Shown here piece after piece: positions 43,192-50,586 of a stretch of DNA of 64,000 bases; the stretch's first letter is position 1, and every line of letters begins with the position of its first letter. Origin of the DNA: Carnobacterium gallinarum DSM 4847 (GTDB lineage Bacteria > Bacillota > Bacilli > Lactobacillales > Carnobacteriaceae). Below the pieces are notes generated by a model that ran no database searches, was not told where the DNA came from, and saw nothing but the letters and a program-made list of their open reading frames with translations. The translations under genes were made by a program, and so were the position numbers. The DNA lies in contig NZ_JQLU01000005.1 of assembly GCF_000744375.1 (NCBI RefSeq), positions 1,798,001 through 1,862,000 on the forward strand. Direction: 5' to 3'.

Positions 43192-43210
43192 ACTAGTAGC
43201 TGGTTTCTTT
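43177..43210. terminator. Bidirectional terminator after the S51 gene
   Basis: AAAGAAACCAGCT (43177-43189) pairs with AGCTGGTTTCTTT (43198-43210) around 8 nt. The left arm overlaps the end of the S51 gene. The right arm lies just past the stop of the leftward lipoprotein gene. Confidence 0.8.
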
Positions 43211-43216
43211 ATTAAT

Positions 43217-43996
43217 TTAGTCTTCTATAAGTTCATTAACTTCTTCATTCAATTGTTTTGTTTCTGTAAAATAATCAGCATTTTCTGGAGTTTCTTCTGT
43301 AATTTCTGGATTCACTTGTTGGTATTCACCAGTCGCTTCATTTTTATCAAACATCGTTAAATTAATTGAATAAAAGCCATACATCACTTCATCACCTTCT
43401 AAATCTTTAGCTAAATAAGCAATGAGTTCTGTACCTGTTGCAAGCGGAGCAACACCATTAACTTCAGAGAGCATGGGGCTATTTAATTCTTCATCACTCA
43501 TTTCAGGGAATTTATTTTGCAGACCTAGTTGCCTTTTCGTGATAAAGCCAGTTGGCTGATAAATGATGATGGTTTGCCCAACTAAGCTTTGATCGCCGTA
43601 TAAAACCTGATTGACCAGAAATGTTAAGCGCGTTCGACCGATTCCATCTTGGAAATTTTCTTCAATATCGATGTAAGGATTGCTATCAATTACAACGCCT
43701 TGAACACCTAAATCAGTCTTTGATTGCATATCTTCTAAGTTTAAAACACTATCTGTAAACGCAGATTTACTCATTTTTTCAGCTTGTAAGTAATCTTCTT
43801 TTAATTCATTGCTTTTTTCTTGTGCTTTTTTTACAGCAGAGTCATAAGCTTTTGCATCCATTTTTGTCTGTTTGGTTTCAATTGCAGGTTTTAAATTTGA
43901 CTCTTTTGACAAAATATTTTCTTTTGTTTGATCAGTATTATTTTTACAACCGACAAGAGAAAATAATAATAATGTTGTTAGTATTATTTTTTTCAT
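43217..43996 (-). CDS. Lipoprotein of unknown function beside the matrixin gene
   Basis: A 259-residue protein with a short lipoprotein signal peptide (LFSLVGC, Cys at 17). A Lys/Glu-rich helical stretch runs to ~85, likely a coiled coil or stalk. A beta-rich C-terminal domain contains NPYIDIEENFQDGIGRTRLTF and SLVGQTIIIYQPTGF. No named family was recognised. AGGAGG precedes the ATG. It lies 15 bp after the matrixin gene on the same strand, so the two form a small operon. The lipoprotein may be a partner, immunity-like or substrate-binding factor for the protease. That is inference. Confidence 0.7.
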   Translation of the reverse strand: MKKIILTTLLLFSLVGCKNNTDQTKENILSKESNLKPAIETKQTKMDAKAYDSAVKKAQEKSNELKEDYLQAEKMSKSAFTDSVLNLEDMQSKTDLGVQGVVIDSNPYIDIEENFQDGIGRTRLTFLVNQVLYGDQSLVGQTIIIYQPTGFITKRQLGLQNKFPEMSDEELNSPMLSEVNGVAPLATGTELIAYLAKDLEGDEVMYGFYSINLTMFDKNEATGEYQQVNPEITEETPENADYFTETKQLNEEVNELIED

Positions 43997-44011
43997 ATAA
44001 ATTACCTCCTT

Positions 44012-44626
44012 CTATTTATACAACCAATTAATACCTTGAAGTTCACTAGTAACTGGTCCTGTTGGCATTGATGAAATATTAGATGGATACATTAATTTTG
44101 ATGTTGAATCGGGATTATGATCTAATCCAAAAGCATGACCTATTTCATGCGCCATGGCTCTCATTTGAATAGTACTATTTGATGAGAAATATCTATTGTG
44201 CAATTCTATCTGTGCCCAATTCCAATGTTTATGTGCTGCTGGAATTTGTTGTGTAGAACCATTCCAAAAACTTGTCCAAGCAACAGTTCCTTTTGAGCTG
44301 TTATCAGCTCTAGAAGGTACTTTTTGGAAATCTATAAGGCTACTAGATTGAGTGCCGGTTCTCCTATAAGATATGGGAGTATATACTCCTGTTCCGTTAC
44401 TGTTAACCCACTTACTCATAGCCCCATCGATTGTTTCTGTTGCGCTACCAATACCAGTTGATACCCAATAGTACTGTGTATTTCGTCCGTAATTTCCTAT
44501 ACCGTTCGTGAACCTGTTTCTGCCATCATAAAAGGTTACCCATGGTCGAACGGCAACTCCGATACTTTCGTATACAGATAGTGATATAAACAATAATAAA
44601 AATAATAAACTAAAAAATTTTTTCAT
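44012..44626 (-). CDS. Secreted matrixin-family zinc metalloprotease
   Basis: A 204-residue protein with a signal peptide (~1-25) and, at about 160-170, HEIGHAFGLDH. This is the extended zinc motif HExxHxxGxxH of metzincins. LMYPSN downstream supplies the Met-turn. The mature domain has the size of a bare matrixin catalytic domain, without a propeptide cysteine switch. AGGAGG precedes the ATG. It is exported and may act on host or food proteins or on the cell's own surface proteins. Confidence 0.9.
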   Translation of the reverse strand: MKKFFSLLFLLLFISLSVYESIGVAVRPWVTFYDGRNRFTNGIGNYGRNTQYYWVSTGIGSATETIDGAMSKWVNSNGTGVYTPISYRRTGTQSSSLIDFQKVPSRADNSSKGTVAWTSFWNGSTQQIPAAHKHWNWAQIELHNRYFSSNSTIQMRAMAHEIGHAFGLDHNPDSTSKLMYPSNISSMPTGPVTSELQGINWLYK

Positions 44627-44871
44627 TTTAACACCTCCTTTATACTATAATAATATAAAGTGATATTTTTGTAAATTAAATAATTTAATAAAAATTTAAT
44701 TATTTAATTATTTTATATAGAACTGTTATTTAATTTATTTGTATTCACTTGAGAATAAACTATTACTATGAAAAAAATATGAAGAAATAGTTATTTATAA
44801 ACAGACATAAAGTTGACATATATCAAACAGATAAATGCTATTCCTAAAGCGTTTACCTGTTTGATTAAAAA

Positions 44872-45642
44872 TTATTGATTATTTTTAGATTGATAGGCAT
44901 CAGGAAATTGATTGTCAGATAATTGGAATGTAAAGGTTTCTCGATCGATACTTCCAATAATAGCATGGCTATCATATAAGCTTAATAAAAAATCAGCCAT
45001 TTCTGTGCTTGTATGATATCTAGAAAACGCAGTATCATACTGATAGTCTTCAACTTGGTTAGCTCTCATACCAAATTCTGTTTTGGTAGCAGCCGGAGCT
45101 AATACTTTTGCTCGTAGTTTTGAATGATTGAAGATTAACTCTTTCGCTAGATTTTCAGTAAATGCGTTTACGAAAAATTTAGTAGCACAATAAATAACGG
45201 CATCAGGAACCATTACATAGCCTCCAGCTGATGAAATATTAATTAATTGAGATCCTTCTACATCGTGATAATCATGGGCATATAAAGTCGATAAGATTGT
45301 TAAAGCATGGGTATTTAAATTCAAAACATCTTGAATTCGCTGGATATCTTGGGTAGCAACCTCACCATACATCCCTAATCCTGCATTGTTAATGAAACAT
45401 TCAATAGAGTATGATTTTAATGAGTGATAGAATGGGACTAATGCGGCTGGATCACCTAAATCCATTGGTATTAAAATGATAGCTACATGTGGATAACGTT
45501 CTTGGATTTCTATTTTTGCCTCTTTTAATAACTGTTCTCTACGGGCAACTAGAATTAAATGTTTTCCGCGTTTGGCAAATGCTTCGGCAGCTGATTTGCC
45601 AATTCCAGAACTAGCTCCAGTAATCAATACATATTTTTTCAT
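44872..45642 (-). CDS. Short-chain dehydrogenase/reductase
   Basis: A 256-residue classical SDR. TGASSGIGKSAAEAFAKRG is the Gly-rich NAD(P)-binding motif, NNAGLGMYGE the structural motif, and the catalytic Ser in NISSAGGY with YCATKFFVNAF (Tyr-x-x-x-Lys) completes the active site. VARREQ after beta-2 suggests NADPH preference. The gene is divergent from a MerR-type regulator and preceded by a promoter with the 19-bp spacing typical of MerR control. The substrate is unknown. Confidence 0.93.
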   Translation of the reverse strand: MKKYVLITGASSGIGKSAAEAFAKRGKHLILVARREQLLKEAKIEIQERYPHVAIILIPMDLGDPAALVPFYHSLKSYSIECFINNAGLGMYGEVATQDIQRIQDVLNLNTHALTILSTLYAHDYHDVEGSQLINISSAGGYVMVPDAVIYCATKFFVNAFTENLAKELIFNHSKLRAKVLAPAATKTEFGMRANQVEDYQYDTAFSRYHTSTEMADFLLSLYDSHAIIGSIDRETFTFQLSDNQFPDAYQSKNNQ

Positions 45643-45701
45643 CCTATTTCCTCCTCAATAATTAGTTGTAGCAAATAAATTAAATGGTATACTACTTTTA
45701 A

Positions 45702-45732
45702 AGAGTAGCATCTGGAGTGAACCCGAAGTCAA
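45702..45732 (-). promoter_or_regulatory. MerR-type promoter/operator driving the SDR gene
   Basis: On the minus strand TTGACT (45732-45727) and TACTCT (45707-45702) are separated by 19 bp. This is the overlong spacing that MerR-family activators correct by DNA distortion. The spacer carries the partly palindromic CGGGTTCACTCC, similar to MerR-family operators. The start lies ~60 bp before the SDR ATG. Confidence 0.65.
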
Positions 45733-45756
45733 GAGTTAAGAAGGAGAATGAAGCAT

Positions 45757-46110
45757 ATGTCGCTAACAATTGGTGCATTTTCAAAAAAAACCGGACTAAC
45801 ACCTGATACCATTCGTTATTATGAACAAGAAGAGATTATTCAAGTTGAACGAAACTCTCAAGGTCATCGAATTTTTAATGATGAGGATTTGGTTTGGGTG
45901 GCATTTGTAAAAAAATTAAAGGACACTGGTATGCCAATAAAGAAAATGAAATTATATGCAAAACTGCGTTATGAAGGGGAGTCAACGATGCCAGAACGTT
46001 TAGCTTTATTGGAGGAACATCGTATACAAGTAGTAATGGATTTGCAGCAATTAAGTGAGAATTTAAGCAATTTGGATCGTAAAATTGAGTTTTATCAGAA
46101 ATCTATTTAG
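45757..46110 (+). CDS. MerR-family transcriptional regulator
   Basis: A 117-residue protein. LTIGAFSKKTGLTPDTIRYYEQEEII is the MerR winged-HTH start, followed by RIFNDEDLVWVAFVKKLKDTGMPIKKMKLY and a dimerisation helix (LEEHRIQVVMDLQQLSENLSNLDRKIEFY). It has no C-terminal effector domain beyond the coiled coil and lacks metal-binding cysteines, as in the AdhR/NmlR-like group that senses aldehydes or electrophiles. ATG 45757 lies 10 nt from AAGGAG; the ATG at 45748 is too close. It is probably the activator of the divergent SDR gene. Confidence 0.9.
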   Translation: MSLTIGAFSKKTGLTPDTIRYYEQEEIIQVERNSQGHRIFNDEDLVWVAFVKKLKDTGMPIKKMKLYAKLRYEGESTMPERLALLEEHRIQVVMDLQQLSENLSNLDRKIEFYQKSI

Positions 46111-46116
46111 CGAGGG

Positions 46117-46278
46117 GTGGTAAAACTGGTACGAAAAAAGAGTTGGTTAACAGTTGGGTTGCTAGTATTTATAGCCCTATTATTTTTAGATGCGTTACTA
46201 CCGGCACATATTTTTATTCAGTTGTTTATTTTAATGACGTTCATAAGTGTTCTGATTGTAGCTTATAAAAATAATTAA
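46117..46278 (+). CDS. Short hydrophobic protein after the MerR gene (start uncertain)
   Basis: An open frame gives about 50 residues ending at TAA 46276-46278: a KKSWLTVGLLVFIALLFLD helix, then IFIQLFILMTFISVLIVAY and a KNN tail. Two membrane helices are likely. GAGGGGTGG is positioned for a start at CTG 46126. GTG 46117 overlaps that site. A strong terminator follows, and the spacing behind the MerR gene fits a two-gene operon. It resembles no family I can name. Confidence 0.5.
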   Translation: MVKLVRKKSWLTVGLLVFIALLFLDALLPAHIFIQLFILMTFISVLIVAYKNN

Positions 46279-46298
46279 TTGATAGCAAATGAAGCAAT

Positions 46299-46343
46299 AA
46301 AAAGCTAGTCCAATTCCGGATGTAGAATTGGACTAGCTTTTTT
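46299..46343. terminator. Bidirectional terminator between the MerR unit and deoC
   Basis: An 18-bp perfect inverted repeat (46299-46316 with 46325-46342; core GCTAGTCCAATTC) with an 8-nt loop, flanked by A and T tracts. Confidence 0.9.
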
Positions 46344-46346
46344 GGT

Positions 46347-47057
46347 TTAAATGTCGATTTCAGTAATTCCTTGTTTAGCAAAATTACTTTTTAACTCTTC
46401 AATAATCAGAATACCGGAACTAGTACCAATTCTTTCTGCACCAGATGCAATCATTTTTAAGAATGTATCAACATCACGAATTCCCCCAGCAGCTTTAACT
46501 TTAATCTCATCACCAGCAGTTTGTTTCATTAATTGAACATCTTCAAATGTAGCGCCACCTGTGCCAAATCCAGTTGATGTTTTAATAAAATCTGGTTTGA
46601 CTTTTTTTGCGATTTCACTCATTTTAATAATTTCTTCTTTAGTTAAATAGCAATTTTCAAAAATAACTTTAGAACAAATATTGTGCTTGCGACAAACTGC
46701 GACAATTTGAGCCATTTCCTCTTCCATAAAAGCATAATTTTTTGCTTTTAGTTCAGTAATGTTGATCATATAATCAATTTCAGTTGCCCCACTTTGAATG
46801 GCTTCTTCTGTTTCAAATACTTTTGACGCAATGGAAGTTTGTCCTAATGGAAAGCCGATTGCAGCGCCAATATCAACACCTGTTCCAGATAAAAGTTGGC
46901 TGCATCGATTGGATTGCCCTGAATTAATTGCGACCATTTTAAATTGATAACGATTGGCTTCATCGCAAAGTTTCACCATATCTTCATGTGTGGCATCAGC
47001 TTTCAAATTTGTATGGTCAATAAATTTAGCTAATTGTTCTAATGTGTAAGTTGCCAT
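46347..47057 (-). CDS. deoC: Deoxyribose-phosphate aldolase
   Basis: A 236-residue class I aldolase that splits 2-deoxyribose 5-phosphate into glyceraldehyde 3-phosphate and acetaldehyde. The catalytic residues are visible: EIDYMIN (Asp), FIKTSTGFG (Schiff-base Lys) and [10 protein letters not shown] (second Lys). [12 protein letters not shown] at the N-terminus is typical. VIFENCYLT differs from the common VI(I/L)ET(C/A) version, so this is a somewhat divergent subgroup. It stands alone, without other deo genes, divergent from a mannose-family PTS operon. A link to that sugar is possible but unproven. Confidence 0.92.
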   Translation of the reverse strand: MATYTLEQLAKFIDHTNLKADATHEDMVKLCDEANRYQFKMVAINSGQSNRCSQLLSGTGVDIGAAIGFPLGQTSIASKVFETEEAIQSGATEIDYMINITELKAKNYAFMEEEMAQIVAVCRKHNICSKVIFENCYLTKEEIIKMSEIAKKVKPDFIKTSTGFGTGGATFEDVQLMKQTAGDEIKVKAAGGIRDVDTFLKMIASGAERIGTSSGILIIEELKSNFAKQGITEIDI

Positions 47058-47178
47058 TTTGCTTCACTCCTTAATATGTCATTACTTATACAATAGTTTA
47101 TCATCTATCAATTTGTCAATATAAATCGTTACTTTCATTTAAAAAAGATTTTTTAGTGAATAAACATCTAAAAAACAG

Positions 47179-47207
47179 TTGACACCGCTTTCTTAATTTT
47201 GTATGAT
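47179..47207 (+). promoter_or_regulatory. Promoter of the mannose-family PTS operon with overlapping cre-like site
   Basis: TTGACA (47179-47184) and TATGAT (47202-47207) are 17 bp apart. TGACACCGCTTTCT at 47180-47193 matches the CcpA operator consensus at 12 of 14 positions and covers the -35 box, where binding would repress. The leader to the IIA start is about 70 nt. Confidence 0.65.
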
Positions 47208-47282
47208 TTAAATATAAAGTAATTACATATTATTTGTTTTCGCACGTTATGTAATTTCATTAATTAGAAAGGAGAATGATAA

Positions 47283-47708
47283 ATGATTGGAATTGTTGTA
47301 ACATCACATGGTTTAATGAGTGCTGGAATGGTAGATAGTCTAGAAATGATTGCTGGCAAAAATCAGCATGTTTACTCAATTGCTTTAGACAATGAAGGAA
47401 TTGAAAATTATCAACAGCGCTTAGTTCAGTTATTGGATCAGCTAAATCAGCAATACAAGCAGATTTTAATTTGTTGTGATCTAAAAGGTGGCACTCCATT
47501 TAATGAGTGTTATCGTTATTTATTAGAACACGAAGTAAGTATGCACTTAGTAACTGGGGTTAATTTGCCAATGTTGATTGAAGTTAGCTTGGCAGCGCAG
47601 TTTGAAGAGAACTTAATTCGTTTAGCAGCGGTTGCTGTTGAAGCTGGGAGAGAATCTGTTATTTTATTAGATATGGCAGAAGAAACAGATAATGAACTGG
47701 ATTTATAA
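47283..47708 (+). CDS. PTS mannose/fructose/sorbose-family EIIA
   Basis: A 141-residue EIIA domain protein. VTSHGLMSAGMVDSLEMIAG holds the phosphorylatable histidine (His9), and CCDLKGGTPFNEC and TGVNLPMLIE are typical of the family. It receives phosphate from HPr and passes it to EIIB. AAAGGAG precedes the ATG. It is the first gene of the operon IIA-IIB-[hairpin array]-IIC-IID. The sugar is not evident. Confidence 0.92.
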   Translation: MIGIVVTSHGLMSAGMVDSLEMIAGKNQHVYSIALDNEGIENYQQRLVQLLDQLNQQYKQILICCDLKGGTPFNECYRYLLEHEVSMHLVTGVNLPMLIEVSLAAQFEENLIRLAAVAVEAGRESVILLDMAEETDNELDL

Positions 47709-47726
47709 ATAAAAGGAGTGAATCAT

Positions 47727-48221
47727 ATGCCAATTACATTAGTAAGAGTAGACGATCGAGTAATTCATGGACAAATTGCAACGAGATGGGCAAAATATCG
47801 AAATTGTGATGGGATTTTAGTAGCGGATGATCAGATTGCTGCTGATCCATTTCGTTCAAAAGTTTTAAAAGCAGCAGCTCCAACCGGAGTAAAAGTGGGA
47901 ATTTATACATTAGAAGAAGCTTTGGAGAAGATTGAAAAGGCCAAAGTTGCGAAAAATAGTTATTTTTTAATTAGCAATTCACCACTTAATTTCCAGAAAT
48001 TATTGGAACTGGGGGCGGATTTTGGAACCGAGTTAAATATTGGACCCATGAATACAAGACCCAATACGAAAATTCTTGGGAAAACAGTTGCTATTGATGA
48101 AGCGGATTATCAAGCCTTTGATTCTATTGAAAGTAATGGCGTAAAGGTGAGTTTCCAATTATTACCAGATGATAGCGCAACGCCGTGGAGCAAATTAAAA
48201 GCTAAATATGATCAAATGTAA
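47727..48221 (+). CDS. PTS mannose/fructose/sorbose-family EIIB
   Basis: A 164-residue protein, the usual length of a free-standing EIIB. LVRVDDRVIHGQIATRWAK contains the phosphorylated histidine (His14), and ILVADDQIAADPF and NIGPMNTRP match the family. ATG 47727 is 8 nt from AAGGAG; GTG 47718 is inside it. It transfers phosphate to the incoming sugar at EIIC/EIID. The array of hairpins begins right after its stop codon. Confidence 0.93.
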   Translation: MPITLVRVDDRVIHGQIATRWAKYRNCDGILVADDQIAADPFRSKVLKAAAPTGVKVGIYTLEEALEKIEKAKVAKNSYFLISNSPLNFQKLLELGADFGTELNIGPMNTRPNTKILGKTVAIDEADYQAFDSIESNGVKVSFQLLPDDSATPWSKLKAKYDQM

Positions 48222-48230
48222 TCAACGAAT

Positions 48231-48836
48231 TGGGCTAGTTTCGAGGGTTAGTCTTTTGAAAAGAAGATAAATTCAAAGCAAAATAAAAAGCATTTTGCAT
48301 GAATTTCCTATCTTTTTTTCAAGACTATCAAACCCTCTCAACTTTTAATTGGGCCAGTTTCGGGTTCTAGCTTCTCGGAAAAAAGATAAAATAGAAGGAA
48401 AGTAAAGAGATACTTTCACTCTATTTTCCTATTTTTCAGTCGAAGCTAACACAGAACCCTCAACTTTTAATTGGGCTAGTTTCGGGTTCTAGCTTCTCGG
48501 AAAAAAGATAAAATAGAAGGAAAGTAAAGAGATACGTTCACTCTATTTTCCTATTTTTCAGTCGAAGCTAACACAGAACCCTCAACTTTTAATTGGGCTA
48601 GTTTCGAGGGTTAGTCTTTTGAAAAGAAGATAAATTCAAAGCAAAATAAAAAGCATTTTGCATGAATTTCCTATCTTTTTTTCAAGACTATCAAACCCTC
48701 TCAACTTTTAATTGGGCTAGTTTCGGGTTCTAGCTTCTCAGAAAAAAGATAAAATAGAAGGAAAGTAAAGAGACACTTTCAGTCTATTTTCCTATTTTTC
48801 AGTCGAAGCTAACATAGAACCCTCAACTTTTTATAC
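48231..48836 (+). repeat. Array of five long hairpin units between the EIIB and EIIC genes
   Basis: Five imperfect palindromes follow in order A-B-B-A-B: A1 48243-48337, B1 48362-48459, B2 48484-48581, A2 48606-48700, B3 48725-48822. A units are 95 bp and identical to each other. B units are 98 bp with a few differences. Each is bounded by GGGTT...AACCC-type ends and folds almost end to end, with inner stems such as GCAAAAT/ATTTTGC in A and GAAAGT/ACTTTC in B. Constant 24-bp linkers (48338-48361, 48460-48483 and so on) start with TCAACTTTTAATTGGG. The last unit leads directly into the EIIC ribosome binding site. No coding frame spans it. Confidence 0.92.
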
Positions 48837-48850
48837 GAGGAGGAATGAAG

Positions 48851-49651
48851 ATGAATGGAGCATTATTTTTACCTGCACTATTGTGTGGCATATTCTGTTA
48901 TTTAGGTGCGATTGAAACGCCTTGGTTGTTTGGAATGACCGGTGGTTTTTATATTGTTGGACGACCATTGGTTGCAGGGCTTTTAGTAGGTTTGGCCTTT
49001 GGTGATGTTCAAGCTGGAGTATTATGTGGCTTGGCTGTTCAAGCAGTATTTATTGCCAATTTATCAACGGGTGGTGCAACGAATAGTGAGATTACGTATG
49101 CAGCTTATGGGGGGATCGGGATTGCTCTTGCTACTACAAAAGATCCGGCGATTGCAGTGACATTAGCTATTTTAATTGGGCAAACTTTTGGACTTATTTT
49201 CTATAATACACGGATGGCGGTTTATTCTTATTGGAACAAACGTGCTGATGACGCCGCAAGCCGGATTGATACAAGAGGTATTTATTTAAATCATGTGCTT
49301 TATCCACAAATTTCAACGTTCTTTATTCGAGCAGTGCCAATTTTTATCTTAATTTTCTTTGGAAAAGGGTTTGTTGATATGCTGATTAATAGCGTACCAG
49401 CAGTTGTCACAGATACAATTTCAGTCTTAGGTGGCGTCTTACCAGCTTTAGGAATTGCGATGCTGATGAGTATTGTGATTAAGGAAAAAGTAAATTTGCT
49501 ATTTTTCTTTGGTGGATTTGTTTTGATGGCATTTGCAGGATTGAATATGATTGCTTTAGTATTTATCGCAGCATTAATTGCGTATATTGTGTACCTAAGT
49601 ACAGGTTCGACTGGTGGAGCTGTAATCGAAGAAGAGGATGAGGTGATTTAG
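48851..49651 (+). CDS. PTS mannose/fructose/sorbose-family EIIC
   Basis: A 266-residue membrane protein. GRPLVAGLLVGLAFGDVQAGVLCGLAVQAVFI is the EIIC signature region, and several further helices follow. It forms the sugar channel with EIID. ATG 48851 is 7 nt from GAGGAGG; ATG 48845 is too close. It follows the hairpin array, and the EIID ATG begins on the base after its stop, so translation is coupled. Confidence 0.92.
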   Translation: MNGALFLPALLCGIFCYLGAIETPWLFGMTGGFYIVGRPLVAGLLVGLAFGDVQAGVLCGLAVQAVFIANLSTGGATNSEITYAAYGGIGIALATTKDPAIAVTLAILIGQTFGLIFYNTRMAVYSYWNKRADDAASRIDTRGIYLNHVLYPQISTFFIRAVPIFILIFFGKGFVDMLINSVPAVVTDTISVLGGVLPALGIAMLMSIVIKEKVNLLFFFGGFVLMAFAGLNMIALVFIAALIAYIVYLSTGSTGGAVIEEEDEVI

Positions 49652-50476
49652 ATGGAAATGGAGCAAAAAGGCGGGAAATTAACGAAAAAAGAATTAAATC
49701 AAATGTGGCGACGTTGGGGATTCTTTCATTTATCGTCAATGAGTTATGAAAAATTACAAGGTCACAACTGGGCCTATCTAATGTCTCCTTTAGGTGAAAA
49801 ATATTATAAAGATAATCCAGAAGCTTATCGAAGTTTGCTTGAAAGACATTCTTTGTTCTATAATACTGAACCACAAACCGGTTCCTTAATTGTAGGGATT
49901 GCAGCTTCTTTAGAAGAGCAGATTGGAATGGGTGAAGATGTTCCAGAAGAGATGGTGACTTCTGTTAAGGCAACTTTAATGGGACCTTTAGCAGGAATTG
50001 GTGACGCGATTATGCAAGGCATTGTGGTGCCAATTCTCTTATCAATTGGGATGGGATTAGCAAGTGGTGGGAGCGCCATTGGACCAGTATTTTATATGAT
50101 TACTTATGGAATTGCCGGAGTTTTGATTTCATTATTTGCCTTTAAAAATGGCTATAAACTAGGTTTAACGGCAGTTGATTCCTTAGTTGGTGAGAATTCA
50201 AAACGTTTGCGAGATGCATTTAATCTATTGGGCGTTATGGTTGTCGGTGGGCTGGCAGCGTCCTACGTTACTTTGGAAACGAAGATTAACATTCCTTACG
50301 GCGATACAACGCAAAAATTACAAGAAATTTTAGATAGCAATTTTCCAAAATTATTGCCACTATTGATGGTACTTCTTGCTTGGTGGCTACTTTCTTCTAA
50401 GAAAATGACTGCAACCAAAGTCATTCTGATTCTAACTGGGATTTCAGCAGTTGGTGTAGTAATTGGGATTTTTTAA
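49652..50476 (+). CDS. PTS mannose/fructose/sorbose-family EIID
   Basis: A 274-residue protein. The soluble N-terminal part (LTKKELNQMWRRWGFFHLSSMSYEKLQG) and GDAIMQGIVVPILLSIGMGLASGGS are typical of EIID. The C-terminal end has two membrane helices. It forms the permease with EIIC. GAGGTGAT at the end of the EIIC gene is the ribosome binding site. The operon stops at the terminator that follows. Confidence 0.93.
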   Translation: MEMEQKGGKLTKKELNQMWRRWGFFHLSSMSYEKLQGHNWAYLMSPLGEKYYKDNPEAYRSLLERHSLFYNTEPQTGSLIVGIAASLEEQIGMGEDVPEEMVTSVKATLMGPLAGIGDAIMQGIVVPILLSIGMGLASGGSAIGPVFYMITYGIAGVLISLFAFKNGYKLGLTAVDSLVGENSKRLRDAFNLLGVMVVGGLAASYVTLETKINIPYGDTTQKLQEILDSNFPKLLPLLMVLLAWWLLSSKKMTATKVILILTGISAVGVVIGIF

Positions 50477-50484
50477 GGACGCTT

Positions 50485-50518
50485 AACTAGAGATGCTACG
50501 GCTCTCTAGTTTTTTTGT
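50485..50518 (+). terminator. Terminator of the mannose-family PTS operon
   Basis: AACTAGAGA (50485-50493) pairs with TCTCTAGTT (50503-50511) around 9 nt, then a T run. Confidence 0.88.
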
Positions 50519-50586
50519 GTAAGCTTTGTTTGAAATGTAAGAGATTCCATCATATAATAGAAGAGACGATAAAGGAGCTGTTTGTT

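Noticed and set aside
48243-48822. CRISPR-like repeat array between the EIIB and EIIC genes
   Set aside because: The repeated parts are 95-98-bp palindromes and the linkers are constant 24-bp sequences, not unique spacers. No cas genes are near.
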